Source: Mauremys mutica (lineage: Eukaryota; Chordata; Testudines; Geoemydidae). From it: a stretch of 64,000 nucleotides of DNA. The position numbers and the translations under genes are program-made. Location of the stretch: positions 53,323,563 to 53,387,562 of the forward strand of contig NC_059080.1 of NCBI RefSeq assembly GCF_020497125.1, in the 5' to 3' direction. The notes under the pieces are model-generated. The model did not search any database. It was not told the DNA's origin and saw nothing but the letters and a program-made list of their open reading frames with translations. Positions 1 through 12,754 of the stretch are shown in pieces. Positions within the stretch are counted from its first letter, which is position 1, and every line of letters starts with the position of its first letter.

Positions 1-360
1 GTTTGTTTGGCTGTTTGTGTTTTTCCTTTCTCTTTCAAGTTATTTGAGTTATAGGGTCAATTGGGATTTTGTGTCAGGGGATTGTTTGAGCCTTTGTTTC
101 TTGGCTCATCTTTGACCAGCCTCAATCAGCCTTGTGATCACCCTCCCCCGTGATTAACGAGAGGATAGGGCTGACCTAGGAGAGAAGGCCTTAAAAGCCA
201 GAGGATAAGTGACCAAGAAGAACTAGCAAACAAGGGACCACAGAGGAGTTTGAGAGGGAGATGTAATATAATCGCTATGGTTAGGAAGGGCCACATCATC
301 AGTGCCAACGCTGCTCCTCTCTCCTCCACCTGTGCCTGTATCTAGACAGACAATCTAACC

Positions 361-1369
361 ATGGATGCCTCTACCCAGATCCTGGTGTGGATTTGCAGAG
401 ACTGTGGCCTGCATTTCCCACTCACAGAAAGCCAGGCTGGGGGGACCATCCAGTATGAAAGGTGCCTGCTGGTGGAATCTCCTGTAGTTCTCCCACCTGC
501 TTCCTGAGAGGGAGTGCCAAGGTTGTGGAGCATCCGTGCCCATGAGGAAATCCTTGAGAGTATTCATATGGAGACATCCATGGCTGAGGAAGCTTTCTTG
601 CTACAATGGACTGCTGTCACACCATCAGGGAAGGAGGATATGGCTCTGTCAGAGGGAGGACACTGGTTGCTGGTTCCTTCTGGCAGCAGGCAGTGTTCCA
701 CCCCCTACTCCCAACCCACCCACCCGATATGCTGTCCTGGCAACGAGCAATGAGGAATCATCCCCAAAAGGTGGAGGAGGAGAAGCCACTTACCTCCAAG
801 GCTGGGAGGATCACACCCACTCCTCCCAGCAGGAAACGTGTGGTAGTGGTGGTTGGTAACGCTCTTCTGAGGGGGTCAGAGGCACCCATCTGTCACCCTG
901 ACATGGCATCCTGGAAGGTGTGCTGCCAGCCAGGGGCCTGTCTCTAAGACGTTACAGATGTATTGTCGAGGATCATCCGCCCTCTGACTACTACCCCATG
1001 CTACTCATCCATGTGGGCACTAATGACACTGCAAGGTATAACCCTCAGCAGATCAGAAGTGACTACAGGGCTCTGGGAGTAAGGGTGAGGGACTTGGGAG
1101 TGCAGGTGGCATTCTCTTCGATCCTTCCCATCAAGGGTAGGAGCCCAGGCAGAGACAGCTGCATCCTGGAGGTGAATGCCTGGCTGCAAAGATGGTGTCA
1201 CCAGGAGGGCTTTGGCTTTCTTGACCACATGATGCTGTTCCAGGAAGAAGGACTGCTAAACAGAGATGGGGTCCACCTATTGAGGAAGAGGAAGAGCATA
1301 TTTGGCTACAGACTGGCTAACCTAGTGAGGAGAGATTTAAGCGGGCAAGTGACCAAAGCCCACAGGTAA
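361..1369 (+). pseudogene. CR1 ORF1 (zinc-finger-like N-terminus plus SGNH/esterase-like domain), broken
   Basis: CR1 ORF1 protein is a nucleic-acid-binding partner of ORF2 that in many CR1 elements carries an SGNH-hydrolase (esterase) domain. The likely start is the ATG at 361 (MDAST...), soon followed by a CxxC pair (CRDCG) typical of the ORF1 N-terminus. The frame then shifts more than once. Esterase blocks are readable: HVGTND at 1010-1027, and DGVHL with the Asp codon at 1265-1267 and His at 1274-1276. The first block, normally GDS with the catalytic serine, reads GNA (codons 855-863), so the nucleophile is lost here. The longest clean piece is 920-1369. Family assignment is firm; enzymatic activity in this copy is ruled out by the breaks. 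Confidence 0.8.
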
Positions 1370-1482
1370 GTCAAACACACGGAGACCTGGGAGAAGGGTC
1401 AGAATTTGTGGAGAGCATGGGCTGTTATAGCAGGGATAAAGGAGAGACAAGACAGAAGTGGGGGGGGGGAAATCAAATCAGT

Positions 1483-4245
1483 ATCTTAGATGGCTGTATA
1501 CCAATGTGAGAATTATGGGGAATAAGCAGGAAGAACTCAAAATGCTAGTAAATAAACACAACTATGACATAGTTGGCATCACAGATTTGGTGGGATAATG
1601 TGCATGACTGGAATATTGGTATAGAAGGGTACAGCTTGCTCAGGAAGGACAGGAAGGGAAAAAAGGGAGGAGGTGTTGCCTTATATTTTAAAAATGTATA
1701 CACTTGGACTGAGGTGGAGAGAAAAATAGGAGACAGAGTTGAAAGTCTCTGGGTAAGGATCAAAGGGGTAAAAAGCAAGGGTGATGTCATGGTAGGGGTC
1801 TACTACAGACCACCTAACCAGAAAGAAGAGGTGGATTAGGTTTTTTTAAATTAACTAACAAAATCATCCAAACCACAGGACTTGGTGGTGATGGGGGACT
1901 TCAGCTACTCAGACATCTGTTGGGAAATTAACACAGCATGGCACAGATTATCCAACAAATTCTTGGAATGCATTGGAGACAATTTTTTATTTCAGAAGGT
2001 GGAGAAAGCTACTAGGGGAGAGGCTGTTCTAGATTTGATTTTGACAAATAGGGAGGAACTGGTTGAGAATTTGAAAGTGGAAGGCAGCTTGGGTGAAAGT
2101 GATAGTGAAATGGTAGAGTTCATGATTCTAAGGAATGGTAGGAGGAAGAACAGCAAAATAAAGACAATGGATTTCAAGAAGGCAGACTTTAGCAAACTCA
2201 GGGAGTTAGTAAGTAAGATCCCATGGGAAGCAAGTTTAAGGGGGAAAACAATTGAAGACAGTTGGCAATTTTTCAAAGAGACATTATTAAGGGCACAAGA
2301 GCAAACTATCCCACTGCGTAGGAAAGATAGGAAGTATGGCAAGAGACCAGCCTGGCTTAACCAGGAGATCTTAAATTATCTAAAAATCAAAAAAAAGAGT
2401 CCTACAAAAACTGGAAACTAGGTCAAATTACAAAGGATGAATATAAACAAATAACACAAGTATGTAGGGACAAAATTAGAAAGGCCAAGGCACAAAATGA
2501 GATCAAACTAGCTAGAAACATAAAGAGTAACAAGAAAACATTCTACAAATACATTAGAAGCAAGAGGAAGACCAAGGACAGGGTAGGCCTGTTACTCAAT
2601 GAGGGGGGGGAAACAATAACAGAAAATATGGAAATGGCAGAGGTGCTTAATAACTTCTTTGTTTCGATTTTCACTAAGAAAGTTGGTGGTGATTGTCATC
2701 TAACATAGTGAATGCCAGTGAAAATGAGGTAGGATCAGAGGCTAAAATGGGCTGGAGAAAGAACAAGTTAAAAATTACTTGGACAAGTTAGATGTCTTCA
2801 AGTCACCAGGGCCTGATGAAATGCATACTAGAATACTCAAGGAGCTGACTGAGGAGATATCTGAGCCATTAGCAATTATCTTTGAAAAGTCATGGAAGAC
2901 GGGAGAGATTCCAAAAGACTGGAAAAGGGCAAATATAGTGTCAACCTATAAAAGGGGAAATAAGAACAACCTGGGGAATTACAGACCAATCAGCTTAACT
3001 TCTGTACCCAGAAAGGTAATGGAGCAAATAATTAAGCAATATATTTGCAAACATCTAGAAGATAATAAGGTGATAAGTAAGTAACCATGGATTTGTCAAG
3101 AATAAATCATGTCAAACCAACCTGATAGCTTTCTTTGACAGGGTAACAAACCTTGTGGATGGGGGAAAGCGGTAGACTTTAGTAAAGCTTTTGATACTGT
3201 CTCGCACGACTTTCTTATAAACAAACTAGGGAAATGCATCCTAGATATAGCTACTATAAGGTGGGTGCAAAACTGGTTAGAAAACCGTTCCCAGAGAGTA
3301 GTTATCAGTGGTTCACAGTCATATTGGAAGGGCATAACAAGTGGGGTCCTGTAGGGATCAGTTCTGAGTCCAGTTCTGTTCAATATCTTTATCAATGACT
3401 TAGATAATAGCATAGAGAATATACTTATAAAGTTTGCTGATGATACCAAGCTGGGAGAGGTTGCAAATGCTTTGGAGGATAGGATTATAATTCAGAATGA
3501 TCTGGACAAACTGGAGAAATGGTCTGAAGTAAATAGGATGAAATTCAGTAAGGACAAATACAGTAAGGACAAAGTACTCCACTTAGGAAAGAACAATTAG
3601 TTGCACACATACAAAATGGGAAATGACTGCCAAGGAAGGAGTACTGTGGAAAGGGATCTGAGGATTATAGTGGACCACATGCTAAATATGTATCAACAGT
3701 GTAACGCTGTTGCAAAAAAAGCAAACATCATTCTGGGATGTATTAGCAGGAGCTTTGTAAGCAAGACACAAGTAGTAATTCTTCCGCTCTACTCTTCGCT
3801 GATTAGGCTTCAGCTGGAGTATTGTGTCCAGCTGTGGGCACCACATTTCAGGAAAGATGTGGACAAATTGGAGAAAGTCCAGAGAAGAGCAACAAAAATT
3901 ATTAAAGAACTAGAAAACATGACCTATGAGGAAGATTGAAAAAATTGGGTTTGTTTAGTCTGGAAAAGAGATGACTGAGAGGAGACATGATAACGGTTTT
4001 CAAGTACATAAAAGGTTGTTACAAGGAGGAGAGAGAAAAATTGTTCTTCTGAACCTCTGAGGATAGGACAAGAAGCCATGGGATTAAATTGCAGCAAGGG
4101 ATGTTTTAGGTTGGACATTAGGAAAAACTTCCTAACTGTCAGGGTTGTTAAGCACTGGAATAAATTGCCTAGGGAGGTTGTGGAATCTCCATCACTGGAG
4201 ATTTTTAAGAGCAGGTTAGACAAACACCTGTCAGGGATGGTCTAG
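1483..4245 (+). pseudogene. CR1 ORF2 endonuclease-reverse transcriptase, broken
   Basis: ORF2 encodes an APE-type endonuclease that nicks target DNA and a reverse transcriptase that copies the LINE RNA there. Endonuclease remains run from about 1500 to 2420: WWDNVHDW near 1590, YYRPPNQ near 1802, and [10 protein letters not shown] near 1890, where the usual catalytic-loop GDFN reads GDFS. RT follows from about 2779: [20 protein letters not shown], then [10 protein letters not shown], and the active-site FADDT at 3433-3447. The C-terminal thumb region runs to the stop at 4243-4245. At least five frameshifts or stops separate the pieces. The next CR1 copies in the window match it piece by piece. 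Confidence 0.85.
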
Positions 4246-4325
4246 ATAATACTTAAACCTGTCATGAGTGCAGGGGACTGGACTAGATGACTTCTCGAGG
4301 TCCCTTCCAGTCCCATGATTCTATG

Positions 4326-5632
4326 TCCTTCCTGAGAAATCTGTTTTCAGACCTAGGTATAGCAATGCTATTTTTACAGAGCCATTGTAAAGAAGCATTC
4401 ACCTCTTGAGCACCTCCAAGTGGCTGGGTCTTGTACCACAGTCCTCTTTTTGCCCCTGCAGGATGACCTTGATGGCTCTTCTGTAGCTTGGCTCTTTAGC
4501 CAATTCACAAAGTCCAAATGAACTTATTTCAGTGTATTACAGCGTCCAGTAAACAAAGTCTATTTGCCCTTGTTGGTGTCTTCAGCCCTAGCTCAGGACC
4601 CTTTAAATTCTTGAGGTTTATGCCACTGTGGCCAGTAGAAGAACCAGGACCCACCCATTACTCCAGTTTCCAGTCCAGGGACCCTATACACAGCAGCCAG
4701 GTACTGCTTTGTTGAATTCGGTGCTGCTTCTTCCCTGGACCTCTTCCTACGAAGCCCTTTATCTTCAGCCTTATCTCAGGGCCAGCATCTTCAGGCCCTT
4801 GTCTCTGTAACCCCAGCTGTGTAAGTTCAGTCAGCCATGAGCTCTCTCTAATGGTTGGGCTCCTTTGGCCAGGGCAAAGCGCCTCTCTTCTCTCCTCTGA
4901 GCTCAGCCACAGATTGACCTGATAAGGCCAGACAACTCCTTTTATCCAGGCCATCAGGGCCCTGATTGGCTCTTGCTATACCCTCTAGCCATTGGAGGAC
5001 TAAGAGTCTGTGGTTTCCAAAATGGCCACTCCAGAAAGTCCTCTCTAGGCAAGCTTGGAGGATTCAGCATTGCAGCTCTTTTCCTCTCAGCTGGCTGCTT
5101 CTTGGGACACCATGCAGTAGGACTGTGGGGCCCCCAGTAGGAAGCAACGAAGGCCAAGGAACCCCTTCACAGGCATTTTTAGGTCAGAACATCACTTTAA
5201 GAGCCAGACTCTTGCCCATAGCACTATACCTTGAGCACTGCTCCAGAGGCACAGAGGGCTGCTCTACCAGAATAACTGGGGCCCATGCTCAAGTGGTTTC
5301 CAGGCTAGGTAAAGCTGCTATAGCTAGTTCTGTGCCTCAAGTATAAGAGGCATTCCTGGGTGAGCTGTGGTGGGAGGGGGTGGGAGCAGGAGTGGCCCGA
5401 GTGTACTATAACCCACAATGCCTGGCCAGAGGAGTAAGCCCCAGGGGACTGTTTTAGTCACTGTAATTTAAAACAGCCCTTAGGCTGCTCTATGTTAAGC
5501 CAGAGGCCAGTTTGGTCCCCAGTCAGACACAGGAACAGCAGAGTGCAATGGAGTAATAGAGTGACCTTTCCCTACACACAGTATGGGTCCTGCACTTAAC
5601 ACAGCTTAGCCAAAAGTTGGGATCTGGCACTA
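4326..5632. other. Non-coding, unassigned; possible very old LTR-like sequence
   Basis: I find no reading frame with protein-like similarity. The stretch is moderately GC-rich with repeated CCAGGGACC/GGCCAG-type words, and a degraded LTR retroelement is possible, but I see no TG...CA ends or target duplication. The 126-codon open frame at 4966-5346 shows no recognisable domain. Confidence 0.3.
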
Positions 5633-7231
5633 CATAGAATGATAGAATCATAGAAAATTAAGGTTGGAAGAGACCTCAGGAGGTCATCTAGTCCAACCCC
5701 TGCTCAAAGCAGGACCAACACGAAATCATCCCAGCCAGAGCTTTGTAAAGCTGGGCCTTAAAAACCTCTAAGGATGGAGATTCCACCACCTGCCGAGGTA
5801 ACCCATTCCAGTGCTTCACCACTCTCCTAGTGAAATAGTCTTTCCTAATATCCAACCTAGACCTTCCCCACTGCAACTTGAGACCATTGCTTTTTGCTCT
5901 GTCATCTGCCACCACTGAGAACAGCCTATCTCCATCCTCTTTGGAATCCCCCTTCAGATAGTTGAAGGCTGCTATCAAATCCCCCTTCACTCTTCTCTTC
6001 TGCAGACAAAATAACCCAGTTCCCTCAGCCTCTCCTTGTAAGTCATGTGTCCGAGCCCCCTAATCATTTTCGTTGCCCTCCGCTGGACTCTCTCCAATTT
6101 GTCCACATCCCTTCTGTAGTGGGAGGACCAAAACTTGATGCAATTCTCCAGGTGTGGCCTCACCAGTGCCAAATAGAGGGGAACAATCACTTTCCTTGAT
6201 CTGCTGGCAATGCTCCTACTAATACAGCCCAATATGCTGTTGGCCTTCTTGGCAACAAAGGCACACTGCTGACTCATATCCAGCTTCTTGTCCACCGTAA
6301 TCCCCAGGTCCTTTTCTGCAGAACTGCTGCTTAGCCAGTCGGTCCCCAGCCTGTAGCAGTGCATGGGATTCTTCCTTCCTAAGTGCAGGACTCTGCACTT
6401 GTCCTTGTTGAACCTCAGATTTATTTTGGCCCAATCCTCCAATTTGTTTAGATCACTCTGGACCCTATCCCTACCCTCCAGCATATCTATCTCTCCCCCC
6501 AGCTTAGTGTCATCTGCGAACTTGCTGAGGATGCAATTCATCCAGATCATTAATAAAGATGTTGCACAAAACTGGCCCCAGAACTGACCCCTGGGGTACT
6601 CTGCTTGACACCGGCTGCCAACTAGACATCAAGCTGTTGATCACTACCCGTTGAGCCTGACAATGTAGCCAGCTTTCTATCCACCTTATAGTCCATTCAT
6701 CCAGCCCATACTTCTTTAACTTGTTGGCAAGAATACTGTGGGAGAACGTATCAAAAGCTTTGCTAACGTCAAGATATATCACATCCACCACTTTCCTCAT
6801 ATCCACAGAGCAAGTTATCTCATCATAGAAGGCAATCAGGTTGGTCAGGCATGACTTGCCCTTGGTGAATCCATGTTGATTGTTCCTGATCACCTTCCTC
6901 TCCTCCAAGTGCTTCAAAATGGATTCCTTGAGGACCTTCTCCATGATTTTGCCAGGGACTGAAGGCTGACCAATTGGTAGTTCTGCGGGCTCTCTTTCTT
7001 CCCTTTTTTAAATATGAGCATTATATTTGCCTTTTTCCAGTCAGCTGGGACCTCCCCCGATCGCAACGAATTTTCAGAGATAATGGCCAATGGCTCTGCA
7101 ATTACATCAGCCAACTCCCTCAGCACCTTTGGGGGCATTAGATCTGGACCCATGGACTCGTGCATGTCCAGCTTTTTTAAATAGTCCTTAACCTGTTCTT
7201 TCACGACTGAGGGCTGCACCATCTTCACCAT
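5633..7231 (-). mobile_element. CR1 LINE, 5'-truncated, minus strand
   Basis: The 3' terminus is at the left: repeated ATAGAATCA-type units at 5634-5652, followed by the AGGTTGGAAGAGACC block typical of CR1 tails. The element then runs through RT to a truncation at 7231. Its frames are longer and closer to CR1 consensus than those of the neighbouring copy at 7240-9240, so this is probably the younger insertion. Confidence 0.9.
5688..7231 (-). pseudogene. CR1 ORF2 reverse transcriptase fragment
   Basis: Four overlapping open pieces on the minus strand (6914-7231, 6510-6944, 5987-6550, 5688-5990) together give the RT and C-terminal region of CR1 ORF2. Recognisable are NYQLVSLQS (normally NYRPVSLTS), [24 protein letters not shown] and the catalytic FADDTKLGG. 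The endonuclease is absent because of 5' truncation. About three frameshifts interrupt it, so no product is expected. The catalytic DD pair is intact. Confidence 0.88.
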
Positions 7232-7239
7232 ACATCTCC

Positions 7240-9240
7240 ACCATTCAGAGAACTGGTAAATAAGATACTATAGAATGAAATTCTAAGTGATAAAGGAGTT
7301 CAGGAAAGCTGGCAGTTTCTCAAGGAGACAATATTAAAGGCACAACTGCAAACTATCCCGATGCAAAGGAAAGATAGGAAGAATAGTAAGTGGCCAATAT
7401 GGCTGTATTAGGAGTGATTTAATGACCAGAAAATCAAAATGGAATCCTACAAAAGGGAATCCATGGACCATTTTCTAAGGATGAATATAAAAGAATAACA
7501 CAAGGATGTAGGGACAAAATCAGGAAGGCTACAGTAAAAAATGAGTTACACCTAGGAAGGGACATAAAAGGCAGTAAGAAGAGGTTCTATAAATACAGTA
7601 GGAACAATAGAAAGATGATGGGAAAATGTAGGTCCACTACTAATCAGGGAAAGAATTAATAAGGGATGACATCAAACTGCTGGGCTGTTTAATGCATACT
7701 TTGCTTCACTCAACACAATTAATATTAACAAGAAGGAGGAGAGAACACATGACAAAATAGAGAAAGAACAGGTTAAAGAATGTTTAGATAAGTTAGCTTT
7801 ATTCAAATCAGTAGATCCTGATGAAATTCATACTAGGGTACTTAGGGACCTAGCTGAAGCAATCTTGGAACCATTAGCCACTATCTTTGAGAACTCATGG
7901 AGGACACATGAGGACCCAGACAACTCAAGAAGGGCAAACATAGTACCTATCTTTTAAAGGAAAACAAACAGGTGCCGGGAATTATGGACCAGTCAGCCTA
8001 ACTTCAATACCTAGAAAGATACTGAAACAAATTATTAAACAATCAATTTGTAAGCACCTAGACGATAATAGGGTTATAAGGAATAGCCAATATGGATTTG
8101 TCAAGAACAAACCATACCGAACCAACCTACTTTCCTTCTTTGACAGGAATACTGGCCTAGTGGATGGGGGGAAGTTGTAGACATGATATATATTAATTTT
8201 AGTAAGGCTTTTGACACTGAACAACATGAAATACACATAGGCAAACGATGAGAGAAATGTGGTCTAGATTAAATTACTAAATTTCTAAAAAGTGGGTGCA
8301 CAACAGTTTGAAAGATCATACGCAAAGAGTAGTTATCTATGGTTCACTGTCAACTTAGAGGGTGTATCTAGTGGGGTTCTGTAGTGGTCAGTCGTGACTC
8401 AAGTATTCAGTAGCTTCCTTAATGTCTTGGATACAGGAGTGGAGAGTATGCTTATAAAATTTGCAGATGACATCAAGTTGGGAGGGATTGCAAGCACTTT
8501 GGAGGACAGGATTAGAATTCAAAACAACCTTGACAAATTGGAGAATTGATCTGAAATGAACATAATGAAATTAGATAAAGACAAGTGCAAATTTCTACAC
8601 TTAGGAAGGAAAAAATCAAATGCACAACTACAAAGTGGGGTATAAGTGGCTAGGCAGTAATACTGCTGAAAAGGATCTGGGTGTTTTAGTGGACCATAAA
8701 TTGAATGTGAGCCAACAATGTGAAGCAGTTGCAAAGAAGACTAATATCATTCTGGGGTGTATGTAACATATGGGAGGTAATTGCTTTGCTCTACTCAGTC
8801 CTGGGGAGGCCTCGGCTAGAGTGTTGTGCTCAGTTTTGGGGGCCACCCTTTTAGAAAGATGTGAACAAATTGGAGAGAGTCCTAAGAAGAGCAACAAAAA
8901 TTATAAAAGGTTTAGAAAACCTGATCTATGAAGAATGGTTAAAAAAACTGGGCATGTTTAGTCTTGAAATAAGAAGTCTGAGGGGGCATCTGATAACAGT
9001 CTTCAAATATGTTCAGGGCTTCTATAAAGAGGGCAGTGACTGAATGTTCTCCCTCCACTCAAGGTAGGACAGGAAGTAATGTGATTAATCTGCAGCAAGG
9101 GAGATTTAGGTTAGATATTAGGAAAAACATTCTAACTATAAGGCCAATCAGGTACTGGAACAGGCTTCCAAGAGAGGTTTTTAAGAAAAAGTTGGTGAAA
9201 AACCTGTCAGGGATGGTCTAGGTTTACTTGGTTCTACTCA
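7240..9240 (+). mobile_element. Older CR1 LINE, 5'-truncated, plus strand
   Basis: The copy begins inside the endonuclease-RT linker (residues resembling [14 protein letters not shown] near 7300) and runs to the ORF2 stop near 9221, where LSGMV is readable. RT fragments include FADDIKLGG at 8459-8485 and the C-terminal NLERVLRRATKIIKGLENL-like stretch near 8865. It is far more degraded than the copy at 5633-7231; no frame exceeds about 90 codons. The canonical 3' ATTCTATG tail is not visible. Confidence 0.82.
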
Positions 9241-10163
9241 AGGAACATGAGAATGTCCACGGTGAATGAAACAGGGTGAGAAGAAATAGCCTAAGTAGCT
9301 GGAGAAGATACAAAGAGAAACATCAGGCAAGGAAGAGGATGAAAAATAGATGCTGTAGCATTAGTAAGAAAAATGTACATGGGCAAAGGTAGAAGATCCA
9401 AGAGCTAAAGGCAGTCCAATGACAAAACTTTGGTACAGATGTTGTTTGATGTGTGTGTGACACTGAAGGTGAAGGAATGGAGCTATTTCAAAGAGGCAAA
9501 GCTAGCTTGTCTGTGTGCAAGTGAAAAGGGAAGGACCAGTGTTTGTTATTCAAGAAAAGAAGTAAGTAAAAATCATTCAAGCACCCTAAAACCTATTTCT
9601 GTGTGTGCCGGCAATAGTGAGTGAGGTGGGAGTGTGCCGAGCCATTCCTGAAGGTCTTTCATCATGTCTAGAGGGAGGGATCCCAACTAAGGCAAAATAA
9701 ACATCTTTTTCTTTCCTGGCAAAACTGCAGAGACACTTTCCAACTCATTAAAACCTCACAAAGGAAAAGAGCGCCATTGCCAGTAGTTTCATGCGAGGAA
9801 ATCCCAAGAGAGGCCTGTTCCTTATGAAGATGTCAGTGGCAGGATAGTCATGGCCCGAAGAGTTCGGGAAAGCCCCAGTGCACTCTCCTGGCAGGGGAGG
9901 GGGAAGGTGAACATTACCCTTGTAGTGTGCATCGCTGTGTAGATAGGTATAAAAACCAAGATGAAGGAGAGAATTTTTAAAGAGTAATATTTGATGTGTT
10001 ATGTTAAGTAATGAGAGTGCAAAGTAATTAGTACTGACAAGGGAAAGCAAGACAAGACTGCAGCTTTATGTAGTTTTTTTTTTAAAGAGCATGAAAAACT
10101 TGGCTGTCTTGGTTTCTTACTTGCTCATTCTCTTTTTTTTAAAAAAACAATAACATATGGCTA
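9241..10163. other. Non-coding, nothing recognised
   Basis: The stretch is A-rich, with poly(T)/poly(A) runs at 10070-10083 and 10132-10147. No frame carries recognisable domains and I found no terminal repeats. Confidence 0.3.
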
Positions 10164-10245
10164 GCTCCTCAGCTGGCGTAGATCAGCATAGCTCCTTTGA
10201 CTTCAGTGACACTATGCCTGTTTACAGCAGCTGAGGATCTAGCCC
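10164..10245. repeat. Palindromic amniote dispersed repeat (TTGACTTCA core)
   Basis: Perfect 10-bp arms TCCTCAGCTG at 10166-10175 and CAGCTGAGGA at 10228-10237 enclose a core with TTGACTTCAGTG. A degraded copy of the same unit lies at 58169-58252. I recognise the word pattern as a common ancient amniote repeat but cannot name the family. Confidence 0.55.
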
Positions 10246-11280
10246 ATAGTGTGGAACTTAATCATCCATATGAGTAGGAAATCAGGGCGTGTGTCATTAG
10301 GGCCATAATTCAGTAAAGTGATATCAGTTTTCTACCAGTATCAATATTTGGTAATTACCCTTAGTACTTTAGGGCTTTCATCCACTTTTGTAGTTAAATC
10401 AATAAGAATATGGCCTATCTACAAATGCTGTATTAAAAGGCCATGAAAATATCTCCATTTTAGGGCTGCCATAATTATATGAGACAGAGAATGAGAAAAT
10501 GTTGTTGGAAAAAGTTTGGCCTGGGAGAGAGAAAGAGAGAGAGAGAGAGAGTGTGCGTGAAAGAACTAAGGACATTTGGTTTGTGAAGAAAAGCTGGCAT
10601 CGGGTTTTAGGATGGTCTGAAAACATGATGTTGCATGGAATATTATCTAGGAATAGCCATATATAAGAGACCAGCTTGTGCCTCGGCCATGCATAGCAAC
10701 AAGAGGGTACCTAGAAGTTTCCCCCAAACTTGTGGCCCCATGCAAGAGCCATGCACAACCACAGTTGCTGCATTTAGGGGAATGCAGGGTCTGCTCTATC
10801 TGGCACCCCACCTGGTGGCAAGATGGACACCTGCTGCAGGAGAAGCTCAAGTAATAGCCTGGTTGAGCATACCCACCACACTGCCTACCAGGGAGCTCTG
10901 GCAGGCACCGCATCTCCTGACATGCAATCACCTTGGAGCTTTTATTGAGGTGGTTCCTCTCTGCAGCAACCTCAACACAGGTCAGTGTCTTCAGGGCAAT
11001 ATCTTGCCCTTTTCCAGGGTTGCGGAGGTGAACTCATTAAGGCTGAGTTCTGATTTTTTTACTTTCCCAAAAGTACAGGACATGATCTGTGGAGAAAGAC
11101 TGCATTTTCTGAGGAGTTTTAAATTAATCTGTTACTTTGTTTAACATTAATTTAAAATGGAACCTTTTAAGAAGAATTTCTTTCCATCTGTGTCTTATAC
11201 TTTTTTTGGATCTCTTTTGCTAGCAAACGGCTGATTTATTATTATTCATACTTTCTAAAGAGTTAAAACTCATAGAAAAC
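10246..11280. other. Non-coding; (GA)n microsatellite within
   Basis: A GA-rich microsatellite occupies roughly 10518-10552. The 169-codon open frame at 10635-11144 has no domain I recognise and an irregular composition, and it probably arose by chance. Confidence 0.35.
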
Positions 11281-11900
11281 TAGTGCAGGATATACTTGAG
11301 ACAAAATTAACTTGTGAGTTATTAATGACTGTTGTTGCCTATCTTTCCCATTATAGTCACAATTTGCGATTATTTGCCCTAACCCATAATGCCCACCATT
11401 TCCCACAATTTACAATGGGACTGAAGCTAACCAATAGGATTAAAATTATAATTCCTTCAGTAAAGATGGCCACCACTTCACTGTAGCCTTCCCGTTTGTT
11501 AGTGAGGCTGCCTCTAGTATATATGATTTTTTTTCAATCTTTTTCATTGTTTCCAGTGGGACTGAAGTTACAGAGAGCCTTCAGTAAAAATAGCTACCAT
11601 TTCACTAAAGCCTTTCAGAAGACCTCTCATAAAGATGCCACTGCTGTAGTAACCTGTGTGGAACTTGGTGGGAGGAGCACAGGCTGAAGGAGAGAAGAGT
11701 TTGCAGAGGGCGCTAGAAACCCAGTCTGTGTGCACATGGCTAGAATGCCAGCAGCAGTTGCAGCACCTCTGTAGATAGTTCTCTTAATAAAAAGCCAGTT
11801 TAGTTTTAGAAACAGGAAGTCCTCTCATGTTGTCACCCAGCAAATCCCGGCTCTTCTTCATTGCACATCTGGTCTGCAATGCTAACAGAGGAGCGACACC
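11281..11900 (+). repeat. Possible solo LTR with internal direct repeat
   Basis: An imperfect internal duplication (GGGACTGAAG...CCTTCAGTAAA..., about 11417-11490 and 11559-11620) is followed by an AATAAA signal at 11787-11792 and a further 100 bases of U5-like sequence. This layout suits an LTR, but I could not fix TG...CA ends or a target duplication. Confidence 0.3.
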
Positions 11901-12754
11901 CTTCTTCTGTCAATAGAGACACATTCCCCAAGCCCTTTTCTCTATCCACCCCCTTCTCTTCCTTCCAGCCAGATTCCTGTCAAATTACTAATATGTCCTG
12001 ATTAAATAAGCCTTGAATTTGAATAGTGTGCAATAAAAAGAGAGAGACTCATCTGTGTCCATACAGAGTGTCCCCTGGGTAACAATCAATGACACTTCAG
12101 CAACACAGTTAGCAACTGGTACTCTGACTCCTGGCACAATTTAAAAAACAGTTGCAATGATTTGCAGTGCTCAAGGACTGAGCAAATAATTGTGTTGATT
12201 AGAGCCAAGCACAGCATGGACAAGGTTAGTGCATACTTTCCCACAAAGCACTGCCAATAGAGCTTTAGCCTAACCTGCAACCCTTCCATCCCAGGCTCTT
12301 CCTGCCTGGAATCGGTCACTAGTACTGAATTGTGCCAGACTGCTCGATGTCATACAGGGACAGGGCACAGCCATTTTACCTCATTTCAACCTTTCTGGGG
12401 CACTGGGGGCCAGATCCTCGGCAGGGGTGAGGTGGCGTGCCTCTGTTGATTCCAGATGAACAGTGTGGGTTTCCTCCAGCCGAGGATTTGAAAGTTCACC
12501 TGAAATGCAGCTGTTATTGCATCTGTGTTCCACAGAAATGATAAAGAGAGTGCAAGGGGGGAGGGCAGAGACTGAAATAAATTTGTTAAAATACAGTGAA
12601 AAAATGCAGCAGAGAACAGGCAAACAGTTACACAAAAACAGAGAGGCCACGGAAAAAGCAGTAGAGGCGGGGATTCCAATGACAGCATACACATAGAAAT
12701 AATTCATAGCACCATCACCAGGCATTATTATAATTGATTATTATTACGACCATT
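11901..12754. other. Non-coding, nothing recognised
   Basis: Both strands contain 75-115-codon frames at 12381-12725 that overlap each other in several frames, with no recognisable domain or codon signal. I see no terminal repeats. Confidence 0.3.

Larger units (their letters stand above)
1..4325 (+). mobile_element. CR1-family LINE, nearly full length, inactive
   Basis: A chicken-repeat-1 (CR1) non-LTR retrotransposon covers the left end of the window. A 5' leader of about 360 bases precedes ORF1 (start near 361), then ORF2 with endonuclease and reverse transcriptase. The ORF2 frame ends at 4245 with the residues LSGMV that are usual for CR1, followed by a short 3' UTR finishing in the ATTCTATG-type terminus at 4318-4325. 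Both ORFs carry several frameshifts and stops, so the copy is dead. I cannot place the 5' boundary: positions 1-130 may be leader or flank. Confidence 0.88.

Noticed and set aside
4966..5346. 126-codon plus-strand frame
   Set aside because: No domain or family resemblance and no splice or promoter context.
5633..9240. Reading the head-to-head CR1 pair as one twin-primed insertion
   Set aside because: Both halves contain the same RT and 3' coding region, which a 5' inversion of a single element would not give.
10635..11144. 169-codon open frame on the plus strand
   Set aside because: No recognisable motif, irregular composition and overlapping frames on the other strand; likely chance.
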